In this document: one piece after another, positions 30,482 through 37,936 of the stretch
Layout: each line of letters opens with the position of its first letter
Position numbering within the stretch: the first letter of the stretch is position 1
Origin: Periweissella ghanensis
GTDB lineage: Bacteria; Bacillota; Bacilli; Lactobacillales; Lactobacillaceae
Length of the DNA: 37,936 bases
Reading direction: 5' to 3'
Assembly (NCBI RefSeq): GCF_918814755.1
Contig: NZ_CAKKNT010000018.1
Location: 1-37,936, forward strand
Notes under the pieces: generated by a model
What the model was told of the DNA's origin: nothing
Database searches by the model: none
What the model saw: the letters and a program-made list of their open reading frames with translations, nothing else
Program-made: the position numbers and the translations under genes

Positions 30482-31093
30482 TTAAAAGATTTCGGGCATT
30501 TCTAAGTCATCATCAGCGGTAATTTGGCGAATAACGCGGCAAGGATTACCAACGGCGAGTGAATTGGCGGGGATATCGCGTGTCACAACACTCCCAGCAC
30601 CAATGACCGAACCTTCACCAATCGTGACACCACCAATAACGGTGACGTTACCGGCTAACCAGCAATTTTTTTCAATTGTAATGGGTTTGGCATATTCTAA
30701 GTTATATAAGCTACCATCGGGGCGGGCTTGAATATTACGTTGGTGGTGCCGTAATGGGTGGACGGGGGCGAGTAAGGCGACATTTGGACCGATTAAGACA
30801 TTATCACCAATCGTAATTGGCGCACAATCAAGGGCGGTAAAGTTATAGTTGATAAATACACGTGAGCCTAACGTGGTAAAGCGACCATAATCAAGTGCAA
30901 TTGGACCTTGAATTTCACAATCAGCCCCCATATTGGGAATTAATTCTTGAATAATCGTTGCCCGAGTGGGATCACCATCAGCTAAATTATTGTAATCTTG
31001 GCATAGTTTGCGGGCATGTTGACGATATGCTAAGAGGGTGGCATCACTGGGGTCATAGATTTGACCAGCTAACATTTTGGCTTCTTCCGTCAT
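30482..31093 (-). CDS. maa: Maltose/galactoside O-acetyltransferase family sugar acetyltransferase
   Basis: A 203-residue acetyl-CoA-dependent enzyme of the left-handed beta-helix (hexapeptide repeat) type. An N-terminal helical MAC segment (MLAGQIYDPSDATLLAYR) precedes the repeats; the catalytic His lies in LLAPVHPL (about 109-116), and the hexapeptide run ENCWLAGNVTVIGGVTIGEG-like (split in the text as NCWLAGNVTVIGG and VTIGEGSVIGAGSVV) follows, ending in VGNPCRVIRQI. AGGAG precedes the ATG on the minus strand. A near-perfect cre lies about 44 bp before the start codon. It acetylates sugars such as maltose or galactosides in relatives; the physiological role is uncertain. Confidence 0.88.
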   Translation of the reverse strand: MTEEAKMLAGQIYDPSDATLLAYRQHARKLCQDYNNLADGDPTRATIIQELIPNMGADCEIQGPIALDYGRFTTLGSRVFINYNFTALDCAPITIGDNVLIGPNVALLAPVHPLRHHQRNIQARPDGSLYNLEYAKPITIEKNCWLAGNVTVIGGVTIGEGSVIGAGSVVTRDIPANSLAVGNPCRVIRQITADDDLEMPEIF

Positions 31094-31136
31094 AAAATAA
31101 AACTCCTTTAGTTAAAATTAATTTGTTAAACATTAT

Positions 31137-31150
31137 TGTAAGCGTTTGCA
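31137..31150. promoter_or_regulatory. cre site (CcpA binding) upstream of maa
   Basis: TGTAAGCGTTTGCA matches the cre consensus TGNAANCGNTNNCA at every defined position. It lies 44 bp upstream of the minus-strand acetyltransferase gene. Confidence 0.8.
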
Positions 31151-31165
31151 AAACAGTTGTCGAGG

Positions 31166-31179
31166 TGTTACCGGTAACA
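31166..31179. promoter_or_regulatory. Perfect 14-bp palindrome, LacI-type operator candidate
   Basis: TGTTACCGGTAACA is fully self-complementary and resembles gluconate-type LacI-family operators. It sits 16 bp from the cre site, upstream of maa and next to the hflX terminator. Confidence 0.45.
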
Positions 31180-31210
31180 AAAAAACCAAAGCGCGGACGC
31201 TTTGGTTTTT
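31179..31210. terminator. Terminator of hflX (minus strand), bidirectional
   Basis: Stem AAAAACCAAAGCG (about 31182-31194) with CGCTTTGGTTTTT (31198-31210), loop CGG, with A and T runs on both sides. Confidence 0.93.
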
Positions 31211-31218
31211 AATTAGTA

Positions 31219-32502
31219 TTAAGCAAAATATTTACTAAAGCGGGCCGCATCAGCAGTGTGGAGTTCCACATTGAGGAGTGTACCAGCTTCGGTGTATTCA
31301 GTGCTTAAAATATGCGCATTTTCATTTAAATACGTCACGACTTGACCATCGCTAAATGGAATTAATAAATCGTGAATTTCGTAGTCCGTGAAAATCTTTT
31401 CCTTAATAATATCAACTAAGGCAAGCAATGAAGCTTCATCCCGTGCTGAATATACTAAGTTATCACCTTCACGACTTGGGAAGACGACATCCTCCATTTT
31501 ATCGGCTTTATTATAACCGATTACCATTGGAATCCCTTTAACCCCAATTTCTTGGAGAGTCCTTTCCGTCGTGGCCATCATTTCCTTGTGATTAGGATCG
31601 GAATAGTCCACGACTTGGATTAATAAGTCAGCTTGAGCGGCTTCAGCCAATGTTTGACGAAAGGCGCTAACCAAGTTGTGGGGGAGTTTTGAAACAAACC
31701 CAACCGTATCACTAAGCAAGAATTGTTTTTGATCGGGCAATGTAAGCGAACGGACTGATGTGTCCAAAGTAGCAAACAGCATGTTCTTTTCGAAAACTTG
31801 CTTTTCGTCACTTTCACCAAACATCCGCACCAAACCATTCATTGTGGTTGATTTACCAGAGTTGGTGTATCCAACTAAAGCAACGGTTGGAATGCCGGCC
31901 TTATCACGTTGGGTACGACGGGTCGCTTCTGATTTACCAATCGCTTCAAGTTCTTCTTTTAAGTGGGCGATATTTTTTTCAATCGTCCGACGGTCCATTT
32001 CAAGTTTTGACTCCCCAGAACCCCGACTAGTAAAACCAGAACCAGTGGCCCCAGTTTGTTGGTCCAAGCGGATGTTCATACTAGTGCGCAAACGGGGAAG
32101 TTGGTATTTCAAGCGGGCAATCGCCACTTGTAATTTAGCTTCTTTTGAACGCGCCCGGTTAGCGAAAATATCTAAAATCAAACCAGTCCGGTCAACCACC
32201 GTCGCTTTAGTCGCGGCTTCGATATTCCGAATTTGGGATGGTGATAATTCATCGTTAGTAATCACAAATTTGATATCAGTTTCTTCAACTAATTGGGCAA
32301 GTTCTTCAACTTTACCTTTACCAAAGTATGTACCAGCATTGGGGCGGTCAAGTTTTTGTGTGAGCGTTTCTTGCACGACCATGTTATTGGCAGCGACCAA
32401 GTTAGCAAGTTCTTCCATTGAATAGGCAAAGCTCGGATCATTATTATCAAGCCCGGCAATGATAACGGGCTTTAATGTGCTTTCTTCTTCTTGTGTTGTC
32501 AT
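31219..32502 (-). CDS. hflX: Ribosome-associated GTPase HflX
   Basis: Heat-shock-type GTPase that splits stalled ribosomes (family knowledge). The 427-residue protein has the HflX N-terminal domain (with AGTYFGKGKVEELAQLV, about 57-73), a Gly-rich linker and coiled coil (SGFTSRGSGESKLEMDRR), and the G domain: P-loop GYTNSGKST (about 209-217), G3 DTVGFV (about 258-263) and G4 NKAD (about 326-329). It is the second gene of a minus-strand pair, beginning 20 bp after the phosphatase/mutase stop codon. The start has AAGG at suitable distance on the minus strand. Confidence 0.95.
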   Translation of the reverse strand: MTTQEEESTLKPVIIAGLDNNDPSFAYSMEELANLVAANNMVVQETLTQKLDRPNAGTYFGKGKVEELAQLVEETDIKFVITNDELSPSQIRNIEAATKATVVDRTGLILDIFANRARSKEAKLQVAIARLKYQLPRLRTSMNIRLDQQTGATGSGFTSRGSGESKLEMDRRTIEKNIAHLKEELEAIGKSEATRRTQRDKAGIPTVALVGYTNSGKSTTMNGLVRMFGESDEKQVFEKNMLFATLDTSVRSLTLPDQKQFLLSDTVGFVSKLPHNLVSAFRQTLAEAAQADLLIQVVDYSDPNHKEMMATTERTLQEIGVKGIPMVIGYNKADKMEDVVFPSREGDNLVYSARDEASLLALVDIIKEKIFTDYEIHDLLIPFSDGQVVTYLNENAHILSTEYTEAGTLLNVELHTADAARFSKYFA

Positions 32503-32522
32503 AAATATACCTTATTACCTTT

Positions 32523-33206
32523 TTAGTTAGCGGGTAATTCGTCAGTAACACTGTAGTACGCAATTTTAATGTCATCTTCGGTAACGATTAATTTAGTGAT
32601 ACTACCGTTGGCTGGTGCTTGGCCTTCAAAAGTGGCATCACCAAAACGGCCAGCGATACTCCGAATTGTTGCCCCGTGAGAGACGAGTAAAATATCGCCA
32701 CCATCAGGGTGAAGTTGGCGAAGACGATCAAAGCCTGATTCAATACGGGTCCAGAACCGCTTTGAATCTTCGGCATCATGCTCAGGGTCAGCAGCGTGAA
32801 TGGCATCAAGGGTCGCATCAGCTCCGATTGCCGTTAATAAATCAGAGAATGAAGTGATGTGCGCAGCTGAAGCAGGAGCACATTTAACGATATCAAGCAC
32901 GGCATCAGGGCCGCGAACCCCTTCAAAAGTACCAAAGAATTGTTCCCGGAACGCTTTTAAAGGTGTTGGTGCAATAATATCAGTTTGCGTATTTTCTTCA
33001 AGGATGTATGTCGCAGTTTTAAAAGCCCGTGGGAGGTCACTTGAATAAGCGGCATCAAATTGGATATCTTTTAAAAGGTGACCAGCTCGCCGACCATCGG
33101 CAATTCCTTTTTCCGTAAGGTCGATATCACTCCAACCTTGGAAACGATCGTATTTGTTAAAGAAAGTTTGTCCATGACGTACGAGATAAATATTGATTGG
33201 TTGCAT
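32523..33206 (-). CDS. Histidine phosphatase / phosphoglycerate mutase family protein
   Basis: A 227-residue member of the histidine phosphatase superfamily. The catalytic motif is LVRHGQT (8-14, phosphorylated His11), followed by QGWSDIDLTEKG (typical of dPGM-like enzymes), YSSDLPRAFKTA with the second Arg, and the distal VSHGATIRSI with the second catalytic His (about 180). LREQFFG-like FREQFFGTFEG supplies the general acid Glu. It may be a broad phosphatase rather than the glycolytic mutase, as it is shorter at the C-terminus and less conserved than GpmA. GAGGAG precedes the ATG. It is the first gene of an operon with hflX and is divergent from helD. Confidence 0.85.
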   Translation of the reverse strand: MQPINIYLVRHGQTFFNKYDRFQGWSDIDLTEKGIADGRRAGHLLKDIQFDAAYSSDLPRAFKTATYILEENTQTDIIAPTPLKAFREQFFGTFEGVRGPDAVLDIVKCAPASAAHITSFSDLLTAIGADATLDAIHAADPEHDAEDSKRFWTRIESGFDRLRQLHPDGGDILLVSHGATIRSIAGRFGDATFEGQAPANGSITKLIVTEDDIKIAYYSVTDELPAN

Positions 33207-33364
33207 TTTTTAATACTCCTCTTTGAAAAGTTAAAGACTTTGATACTAATATAGTAACATAAGATGGCATTAAAGCGGTGGCTAGCGTATAATTGATAGC
33301 CAAGTAGTAGCAAAAAATGTTATTAGGCCATTGTGCCCAGATATAAAATAAAGCGAGAGTATAC

Positions 33365-35656
33365 ATGACAGATTCTAACTACACCTTCGAACAAAAATAC
33401 CTGGACGAAGTTAATGAAAAACTTGATATTGCCCAGAAGAAAACGGAACAAGAACTTGCACGGACATCTAATGACCGCGCAGATATTGAAAAATCATGGG
33501 GCGATGTCCGCATTAAAACGAGTACTTATGAAAACATTTTGGATACCGCGCTTTCAGTGCGGCAACAACAACAAATGTTGATTGAACGACAAAATAGTTT
33601 CCAAAATGCCACGAACCGGTTACAAACCCTTAAGAAATTAAAAGTTAATCCATATTTTGCACGGATTGATTTCCAAGAAAAAGGCGAAGAAAAGGCAGAA
33701 ACCATCTATATTGGGCTCGGTTCATTTTCTGATACCCCCGATCACTTCTTGATTTATGACTGGCGGGCACCAATTTCCTCAATTTACTATGATGGGGGCC
33801 TTGGAAATGTTGAATACATGACGCCTGATGGTAAGCAAAATGTTGATGTGAAGCTTAAACGGCAATTCCAAATTGAAGATGGTGTGATTGTGACGATCTT
33901 TGATACCGATGAAGCCGTGGGTGACCAAATGTTGCTCGATGCTTTGAGTGGTGAATCTGATACGAAGATGAAGAGTATCGTGACCACGATTCAAAAAGAG
34001 CAAAACAAGATTATCCGGAATACGAGTGCCGACTTACTCTTTGTTCAAGGGGCTGCCGGTTCTGGTAAAACCGCGGCGGTCTTACAACGGGTTGCGTACT
34101 TGCTATACCGGTACCGGGGTAATTTGAATAGTGGGCAAGTGGTCTTATTTAGTCCCAACCAATTATTTAATGACTATATTGACCAAGTGTTGCCGGAACT
34201 TGGTGAACAAAACATGGTTCAAATGACGTACTACCAATATGCGATGCGTCGTTTACCTAAGATTCAAGTGGAAACCTTGCAAGAACGGTTTGAAGAACAC
34301 AATGATGCGGCCAATGAAAATATTACGCGTTTTAAAGGGAGCTTAGCGTTCTTCAAGTTAGTGGCTAAATATGCCCAAACGCTTAACAAAGGTAACTTGC
34401 GCTTTAAGGACATTAACTTCCAAGGCAAGCCATTCTTTGATAAGGAACATGTGGCTAAAATTTACTATGGTTACAATGAACAATATAAATTGGGGCAACG
34501 TTTGGATGCTACTAAAGAACGCTTAGCATCTTCATTAAACGGCCGAATTGGAAATGAGTTGAAGGAAAAGTGGGTTGAAGAAGCGATTCAAAACTTAACT
34601 AAGACTGAAATTGATTCATTATTTGGTGATCAACCACGTGAATTTGCCTCAGAAGAAAAAGAATACAACTTCTTGGCACGTAAAATCGTGGTTAACGCCT
34701 TTAAGCCAATTGCCACTGCCATTCACCGGAATCGGTTTATTAACGTTAACGCGCAATTTGCCGCATTTTTACGCAGTGTGCCTAAGATGACGGATTTGAG
34801 CAAATGGGACATTTCAGCTACTGACTGGGAAGCTAGTGTTGAACGGACAGTTACCGAATTTAAGACTAAGCAAATGACGTTAGCGGATGTCTCAACGTAC
34901 CTTTATTTGTATGACTTAATTACTGGTAAGCACGGTGAACGTGATATTCGCTTTGTCTTTATTGATGAAATTCAAGATTACTCAGCCTTCCAATTAGCTT
35001 TCTTGAAGTTTAGCTTCCCGAAAGCCAAATTCACCATGTTGGGTGATTTGAACCAAGCGATTTTTACAAAAGAAAACTCAAAAACGTTATTACATGAATT
35101 AGGTTCAATGTTTGATCCTGAAAAAACGAGCGTTGTGCAATTGACTAAGACATACCGGTCAACGCAACAAATTACGGACTTCTCAAAAGAACTCCTCGTT
35201 AATGGTGAACAAATCATAGCCTTTAACCGTAATGGTGCCAAACCCGTCTTGGCCCAGTTTGATACGATGGCGGCAATGGAAGCCCGTTTAATTAAGCAAA
35301 TTGAAAGTAACAATGCGGCTCATGAAACAACGGCCATTATTACTAAGAGTCTCGCGGAAGGGTTAGCCGTGGATGCGGTCTTGAAAGCTGCCAATGTTAA
35401 AGCCACACTAATTCGTTCAGAAAACCAACGTTTGGTACCAGGTGTGATTATTGTACCGTCATACTTGGCAAAGGGACTTGAATTTGATGCGGTGGTCGCC
35501 TGGGATATCTCAGTAACTAATTACCCATCAGAAAGTGAACGTCAGTTAATTTACACGATTGCATCACGGGCCATGCACGAATTAACCTTATTAGCTTGTG
35601 GACCAGTGACCCCATTACTTGATCGTGTGAATCCGGACTTATACGAGGTAGAATAA
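33365..35656 (+). CDS. helD: RNA polymerase recycling motor HelD (UvrD/Rep-like ATPase)
   Basis: A 763-residue superfamily-1 ATPase that removes or recycles stalled RNA polymerase in Firmicutes. The N-terminus is a long coiled coil (about 5-95, EQKYLDEVNEKLDIAQKKT and following) that enters the polymerase secondary channel in HelD. After FLIYDWRAPISSIYYDG come Walker A GAAGSGKTA (about 229-237), Walker B FIDEIQDYS (about 531-539), GDLNQAIF and KTYRST (about 592-597), and the C-terminal motif VPSYLAKGLEFDAVV. The length agrees with HelD and not with UvrD/PcrA. The ribosome site is weak (GCGAGAG). The pantothenate kinase gene starts 3 bp after its stop. Confidence 0.92.
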   Translation: MTDSNYTFEQKYLDEVNEKLDIAQKKTEQELARTSNDRADIEKSWGDVRIKTSTYENILDTALSVRQQQQMLIERQNSFQNATNRLQTLKKLKVNPYFARIDFQEKGEEKAETIYIGLGSFSDTPDHFLIYDWRAPISSIYYDGGLGNVEYMTPDGKQNVDVKLKRQFQIEDGVIVTIFDTDEAVGDQMLLDALSGESDTKMKSIVTTIQKEQNKIIRNTSADLLFVQGAAGSGKTAAVLQRVAYLLYRYRGNLNSGQVVLFSPNQLFNDYIDQVLPELGEQNMVQMTYYQYAMRRLPKIQVETLQERFEEHNDAANENITRFKGSLAFFKLVAKYAQTLNKGNLRFKDINFQGKPFFDKEHVAKIYYGYNEQYKLGQRLDATKERLASSLNGRIGNELKEKWVEEAIQNLTKTEIDSLFGDQPREFASEEKEYNFLARKIVVNAFKPIATAIHRNRFINVNAQFAAFLRSVPKMTDLSKWDISATDWEASVERTVTEFKTKQMTLADVSTYLYLYDLITGKHGERDIRFVFIDEIQDYSAFQLAFLKFSFPKAKFTMLGDLNQAIFTKENSKTLLHELGSMFDPEKTSVVQLTKTYRSTQQITDFSKELLVNGEQIIAFNRNGAKPVLAQFDTMAAMEARLIKQIESNNAAHETTAIITKSLAEGLAVDAVLKAANVKATLIRSENQRLVPGVIIVPSYLAKGLEFDAVVAWDISVTNYPSESERQLIYTIASRAMHELTLLACGPVTPLLDRVNPDLYEVE

Positions 35657-35659
35657 CCG

Positions 35660-36547
35660 GTGGCAAATGTAAATTACACCGTTTTACGTGCTGATAAATG
35701 GCACGCAATTGGAGCGGAATTTATGGCTAAGTATGCTTGGGAGACGCCAGTGACAGCGACGCTACAAGCGGATTATCAAGCACTCGTCCCCCTTGTGATT
35801 ACTAAAATGGAGCATAACCATGCCGCAGAAATAATGTGGCAGGATATCTTGGGACAACCAATAGGCAAAGTTAAACCATTTATTATTGGCTTAACAGGGA
35901 GTGTAGCGGTTGGTAAATCAACGAGCGCGAAAACGATTAAACAGTTGTTGGCAGAAGCGTTGCCAGAAGCCCAAATTGAAATCGTGACAACCGATAACTT
36001 CCTATATAATAATCAAATTTTGGCGAACCGTGGTTTAACTGATCGGAAAGGTTTTCCAGAATCATATAATATAGAAGCAATGATTGCCTTTTTAAAAGCG
36101 GTCAAGGAACGCCATGCGGATATTACGGTGCCCGTCTACTCACATGAGTATTACGATATCTTACCTTACCAAGTCCAAATGATTGGGCAGCCCGATATTG
36201 TCATTTTAGAAGGGGTCAATGCTTTACACCGGCAAGGGCAGGCCTTAGCACCGATTGATTTAATGGATTTAACTATCTATATTGATGCGCCAACCGCTTT
36301 AATTAAGAATTGGTTCTTGCAACGGTTTGAGCGTTTAGTTGACGCTGCTGAAAATGAACCAGCAAGTTATTACCATAAGTTTATTACTGATCGACTTGCT
36401 GCTAGGCAACTAGCGGAGGAAGTTTGGCATGCAGTGAATGAACGGAATTTAAAAGAATGTATCATACCGGCGCGTGCTTTGGCCGATATAATAGTAGAAA
36501 AAGGTCCCAATCATCTAGTTACGCAAGTTGCATTACGGAAATATTAG
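35660..36547 (+). CDS. coaA: Type I pantothenate kinase
   Basis: Phosphorylates pantothenate, the first step of coenzyme A synthesis. The 295-residue protein has the P-loop GLTGSVAVGKST (about 76-87), VTTDNFLYNN (about 112-121), RKGFPESYN (about 130-138), VPVYSHEYYDI and VILEGVNAL (about 184-192), all CoaA hallmarks. The start is GTG at 35660; GAGG in the end of helD is 11 nt away. No ATG alternative exists close to the start of the conserved region. It follows helD by 3 bp, so the two are co-transcribed; terminator at 36555. Confidence 0.94.
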   Translation: MANVNYTVLRADKWHAIGAEFMAKYAWETPVTATLQADYQALVPLVITKMEHNHAAEIMWQDILGQPIGKVKPFIIGLTGSVAVGKSTSAKTIKQLLAEALPEAQIEIVTTDNFLYNNQILANRGLTDRKGFPESYNIEAMIAFLKAVKERHADITVPVYSHEYYDILPYQVQMIGQPDIVILEGVNALHRQGQALAPIDLMDLTIYIDAPTALIKNWFLQRFERLVDAAENEPASYYHKFITDRLAARQLAEEVWHAVNERNLKECIIPARALADIIVEKGPNHLVTQVALRKY

Positions 36548-36554
36548 TCACACG

Positions 36555-36588
36555 GCTGTAAAATTCAATGAATTTTACAGCTTTTTTT
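36555..36588 (+). terminator. Rho-independent terminator of helD-coaA
   Basis: Perfect 12-bp stem GCTGTAAAATTC (36555-36566) with its complement (36570-36581), loop AAT, seven T's. Confidence 0.95.
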
Positions 36589-36957
36589 ATACAAATCAGG
36601 ACTAAAAAGCTTTTTTTTAACTTTTTTTTGCCAAATTTAGGGATATTTTCCGAGATAGTTAAGGGGGTATACATATTTTTGTTGAGCCTAGGCATAATAG
36701 GCATTTGGCTTAATGAAAAAAGTTATATTACAGCCGTATTACATAAATTGGGGCTTATATGACAGAAAAAGGGGCCGCTTGTTACATGATAGCTATCTGG
36801 CTGTTATAAATTCCCAGTAATATATAGTTTGTTGATTGATAGCAACGAGGTATCGAAGTTATCAATGAAAAAAAGACGGGTCACATTGATGGCCGGATAA
36901 TATAAAACGATAAATAGACGAAAAACATCACTTGTATTAAGAGGAGAAAAAATACAC
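36589..36957 (+). other. AT-rich intergenic region before the LysM gene
   Basis: It holds the promoter of the LysM/Apf gene (an AT-rich -10-like GGATAATATAAAA around 36896-36908) and a 7-bp inverted repeat ATCAATG/CATTGAT (about 36860-36881). A hydrophobic open frame (36568-36762) begins inside the terminator, and I do not accept it as a gene. Nothing else is recognised. Confidence 0.4.
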
Positions 36958-37632
36958 ATGAATAATTTGAAGAAAATGATTTTAACTGGTACTGGTTTAG
37001 TTGCTGCTATGATCTCAACTGGAGTTGTTGCTAACGCCGACTCAATCATCACTGTTCACCAAGGTGACACTGTTTCAAAATTAGCCCTTGAAAACAACAC
37101 AACTATCGAAGCAATCGTTAACGCTAACAAGTTAACTGATGCTAACTTGATCTTTGTTAACCAAAAGTTGACTATTCCATCAGCTAACAACCAAGCTCCA
37201 GTTCAAAAGGCTGCTGTTCAACAACAAGCTCCAGTTCAACAAGCTAAGGTTCAAGCCCCAGCTCAACAAGCTCCAGCACAACAAGCCCCAGCTCAACAAG
37301 CTCCAGCACAACAACAACAAGCCCCAGCACAACAACAAGCTCCAGTGCAACAACAAGTTGCCGCTCAAGCTCCAGCACAACAACAAGCTCCAGCATCTAA
37401 CATGTCATCTGCTAATGCTGCCGCTAAGCAATGGATTGCTTCACGTGAATCAGGTAACAACTACAACGCCCGTAACGGTCAATTCATCGGTATGTACCAA
37501 CTTTCAGCTTCATACCTTGGTGGTGACTACTCACCAGCTAACCAAGAACGCGTTGCTAACCAATACGTTCAATCACGTTACGGTTCATGGGTTGCTGCTC
37601 AACAATTCTGGTTATCACACAACTGGTACTAA
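36958..37632 (+). CDS. Secreted LysM protein with aggregation-promoting-factor (Apf)-type C-terminal domain
   Basis: A 224-residue exported cell-wall protein. A signal peptide (about 1-28, cleavage near VANA-D) is followed by one LysM domain (ITVHQGDTVSKLALENNTTI, about 31-75) that binds peptidoglycan, a low-complexity linker of repeated QQAPA/QQAPV units (about 79-148), and a 70-residue C-terminal domain (AAKQWIASRESGNNYNARNG, YQLSASYLGGDYS, RYGSWVAAQQFWLSHNWY) that matches Apf and related lysozyme-like/transglycosylase proteins of lactobacilli, with a candidate catalytic Glu in the RESG motif. AGAGGAG precedes the ATG. Codon use is highly biased, in keeping with an abundant surface protein. 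It is monocistronic. Confidence 0.88.
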   Translation: MNNLKKMILTGTGLVAAMISTGVVANADSIITVHQGDTVSKLALENNTTIEAIVNANKLTDANLIFVNQKLTIPSANNQAPVQKAAVQQQAPVQQAKVQAPAQQAPAQQAPAQQAPAQQQQAPAQQQAPVQQQVAAQAPAQQQAPASNMSSANAAAKQWIASRESGNNYNARNGQFIGMYQLSASYLGGDYSPANQERVANQYVQSRYGSWVAAQQFWLSHNWY

Positions 37633-37676
37633 GATAAATTTAGCTTAGTAATACTGTAACCAGTATAGTTTTAAGT

Positions 37677-37710
37677 AAGAACCGCTCTTAGGCAGCGGTT
37701 CTTGCTTTGT
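37677..37710 (+). terminator. Terminator-like hairpin after the LysM gene
   Basis: AAGAACCGCT (37677-37686) pairs with AGCGGTTCTT (37694-37703) around a 7-nt loop; only a short T stretch follows. Confidence 0.75.
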
Positions 37711-37825
37711 GGTTAAAATGATAATCACACTTCCAACACACACAGAATAAATCTGACTAAATAATGGTATGATCGGCATAGAGAGTGTGAAACATTTACA
37801 TGCGGTTATTTAGTAAAAAGACCAG

Positions 37826-37936
37826 TGAACTGACCCCCATAAATTGGAGTGATGTTTTAAGCGATTAATTGGATGGCATGATTCTGGAATTCAACCGGAC
37901 TCATGCCATCCAATTTTTCTTTAATTCGTTTGTTAT
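37826..37936 (-). mobile_element. Right end of an IS3-family insertion sequence (cut by the window edge)
   Basis: The end begins TGAACTGACCCCCATAAATT (from 37826), a terminal-inverted-repeat type common in IS3-family elements of lactic acid bacteria. The transposase gene reads inward from the right edge on the minus strand and stops 31 bp inside the end. The flanking target-site duplication cannot be checked because the other end is outside the window. Confidence 0.8.
37857..37936 (-). CDS. IS3-family transposase OrfB, C-terminal fragment (partial at window edge)
   Basis: The minus-strand frame reads NKRIKEKLDGMSPVEFQNHA then IQLIA and stop. The pattern (Y)NxKRIxxKLxGxSPVxxR is the usual C-terminus of IS3-family integrase-type transposases. 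Only 25 residues lie in the window, so intactness is unknown. Confidence 0.8.
   Translation of the reverse strand, partial: NKRIKEKLDGMSPVEFQNHAIQLIA

Noticed and set aside
29990-30505. 171-residue out-of-frame open frame at the 3' end of xfp
   Set aside because: It is a shadow of the highly codon-biased xfp gene, low in complexity (Leu/Ser/Thr-rich), and runs through the terminator.
31760-32425. 221-residue plus-strand open frame opposite hflX
   Set aside because: It is antisense to a canonical HflX with all GTPase motifs; composition is Ser/Arg/Val-rich as expected for a shadow frame.
36568-36762. 64-residue hydrophobic open frame after coaA
   Set aside because: Its ATG lies inside the coaA terminator stem with no ribosome site. 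A shorter start after AAGGGGG (about 36660) would need a TTG codon and give only about 26 residues. A membrane peptide is not excluded but not supported.

Overview
The window looks like a chromosomal segment of an obligately or facultatively heterofermentative lactic acid bacterium (Lactobacillaceae, plausibly Weissella-like). The reasons are a single phosphoketolase gene (xfp) with strongly biased, highly expressed codon use, a catabolic acetolactate synthase, an Apf-type LysM cell-wall protein, a SEC10/PgrA-type secreted protein, HelD, HflX, and CcpA-type cre sites. Genus is an inference from gene content; no rRNA or tRNA gene is visible.

Layout. 1-2.8 kb: a minus-strand nucleoside hydrolase, then a ferredoxin-NADP reductase with a small companion gene whose 3' end runs into a repeat. 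3.0-4.7 kb: a secreted coiled-coil/PgrA-domain protein. 5.1-10.2 kb: a phosphonate-type ABC transporter (phnD, phnC, phnE, phnE) followed by a cytoplasmic 5'-nucleotidase-like metallophosphatase; no C-P bond-cleaving enzyme is present. 10.2-12.3 kb: an AT-rich accessory island holding an MqsR-family toxin, a helix-turn-helix antitoxin and a SecB-like chaperone, enclosed by two near-identical 42-43 bp terminator repeats, plus an unlisted 50-residue membrane protein. This is a candidate toxin-antitoxin-chaperone (TAC) system and the most interesting feature of the window. 12.4-19.0 kb: a MarR regulator, alsS, a VanZ-RDD membrane protein, and an operon of a 14-TM MFS exporter, a YbaK-type deacylase and an HD phosphohydrolase. 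19.2-21.6 kb: a GntR/UTRA regulator with an apparent autoregulatory operator, and a cre-controlled fructokinase-VOC protein operon. 21.9-25.2 kb: a folate operon folB-folK-folE-xtp-folP with overlapping or abutting genes. 25.3-27.4 kb: a PnuC transporter and a glutathione reductase-like enzyme lacking the usual catalytic His. 27.9-31.1 kb: xfp and a convergent sugar O-acetyltransferase with a near-perfect cre. 31.2-33.2 kb: minus-strand gpm-like gene and hflX. 33.4-37.6 kb: helD, coaA and an Apf-like protein. The right edge cuts into an IS3-family insertion sequence.

Intergenic spaces carry a mosaic repeat family (about 2.59-2.78, 10.16-10.53, 12.98-13.19 and 27.42-27.71 kb). Four copies share flanks around a hairpin whose sequence changes from copy to copy while base pairing and a 7-nt loop are kept. 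Copies tend to start exactly at stop codons, and one supplies the last residues of a protein.

Functional themes are phosphorus acquisition (phn genes plus phosphatase), folate and NAD precursor supply, carbon-catabolite-controlled sugar use, cell-surface proteins, and one accessory stress or defence module.
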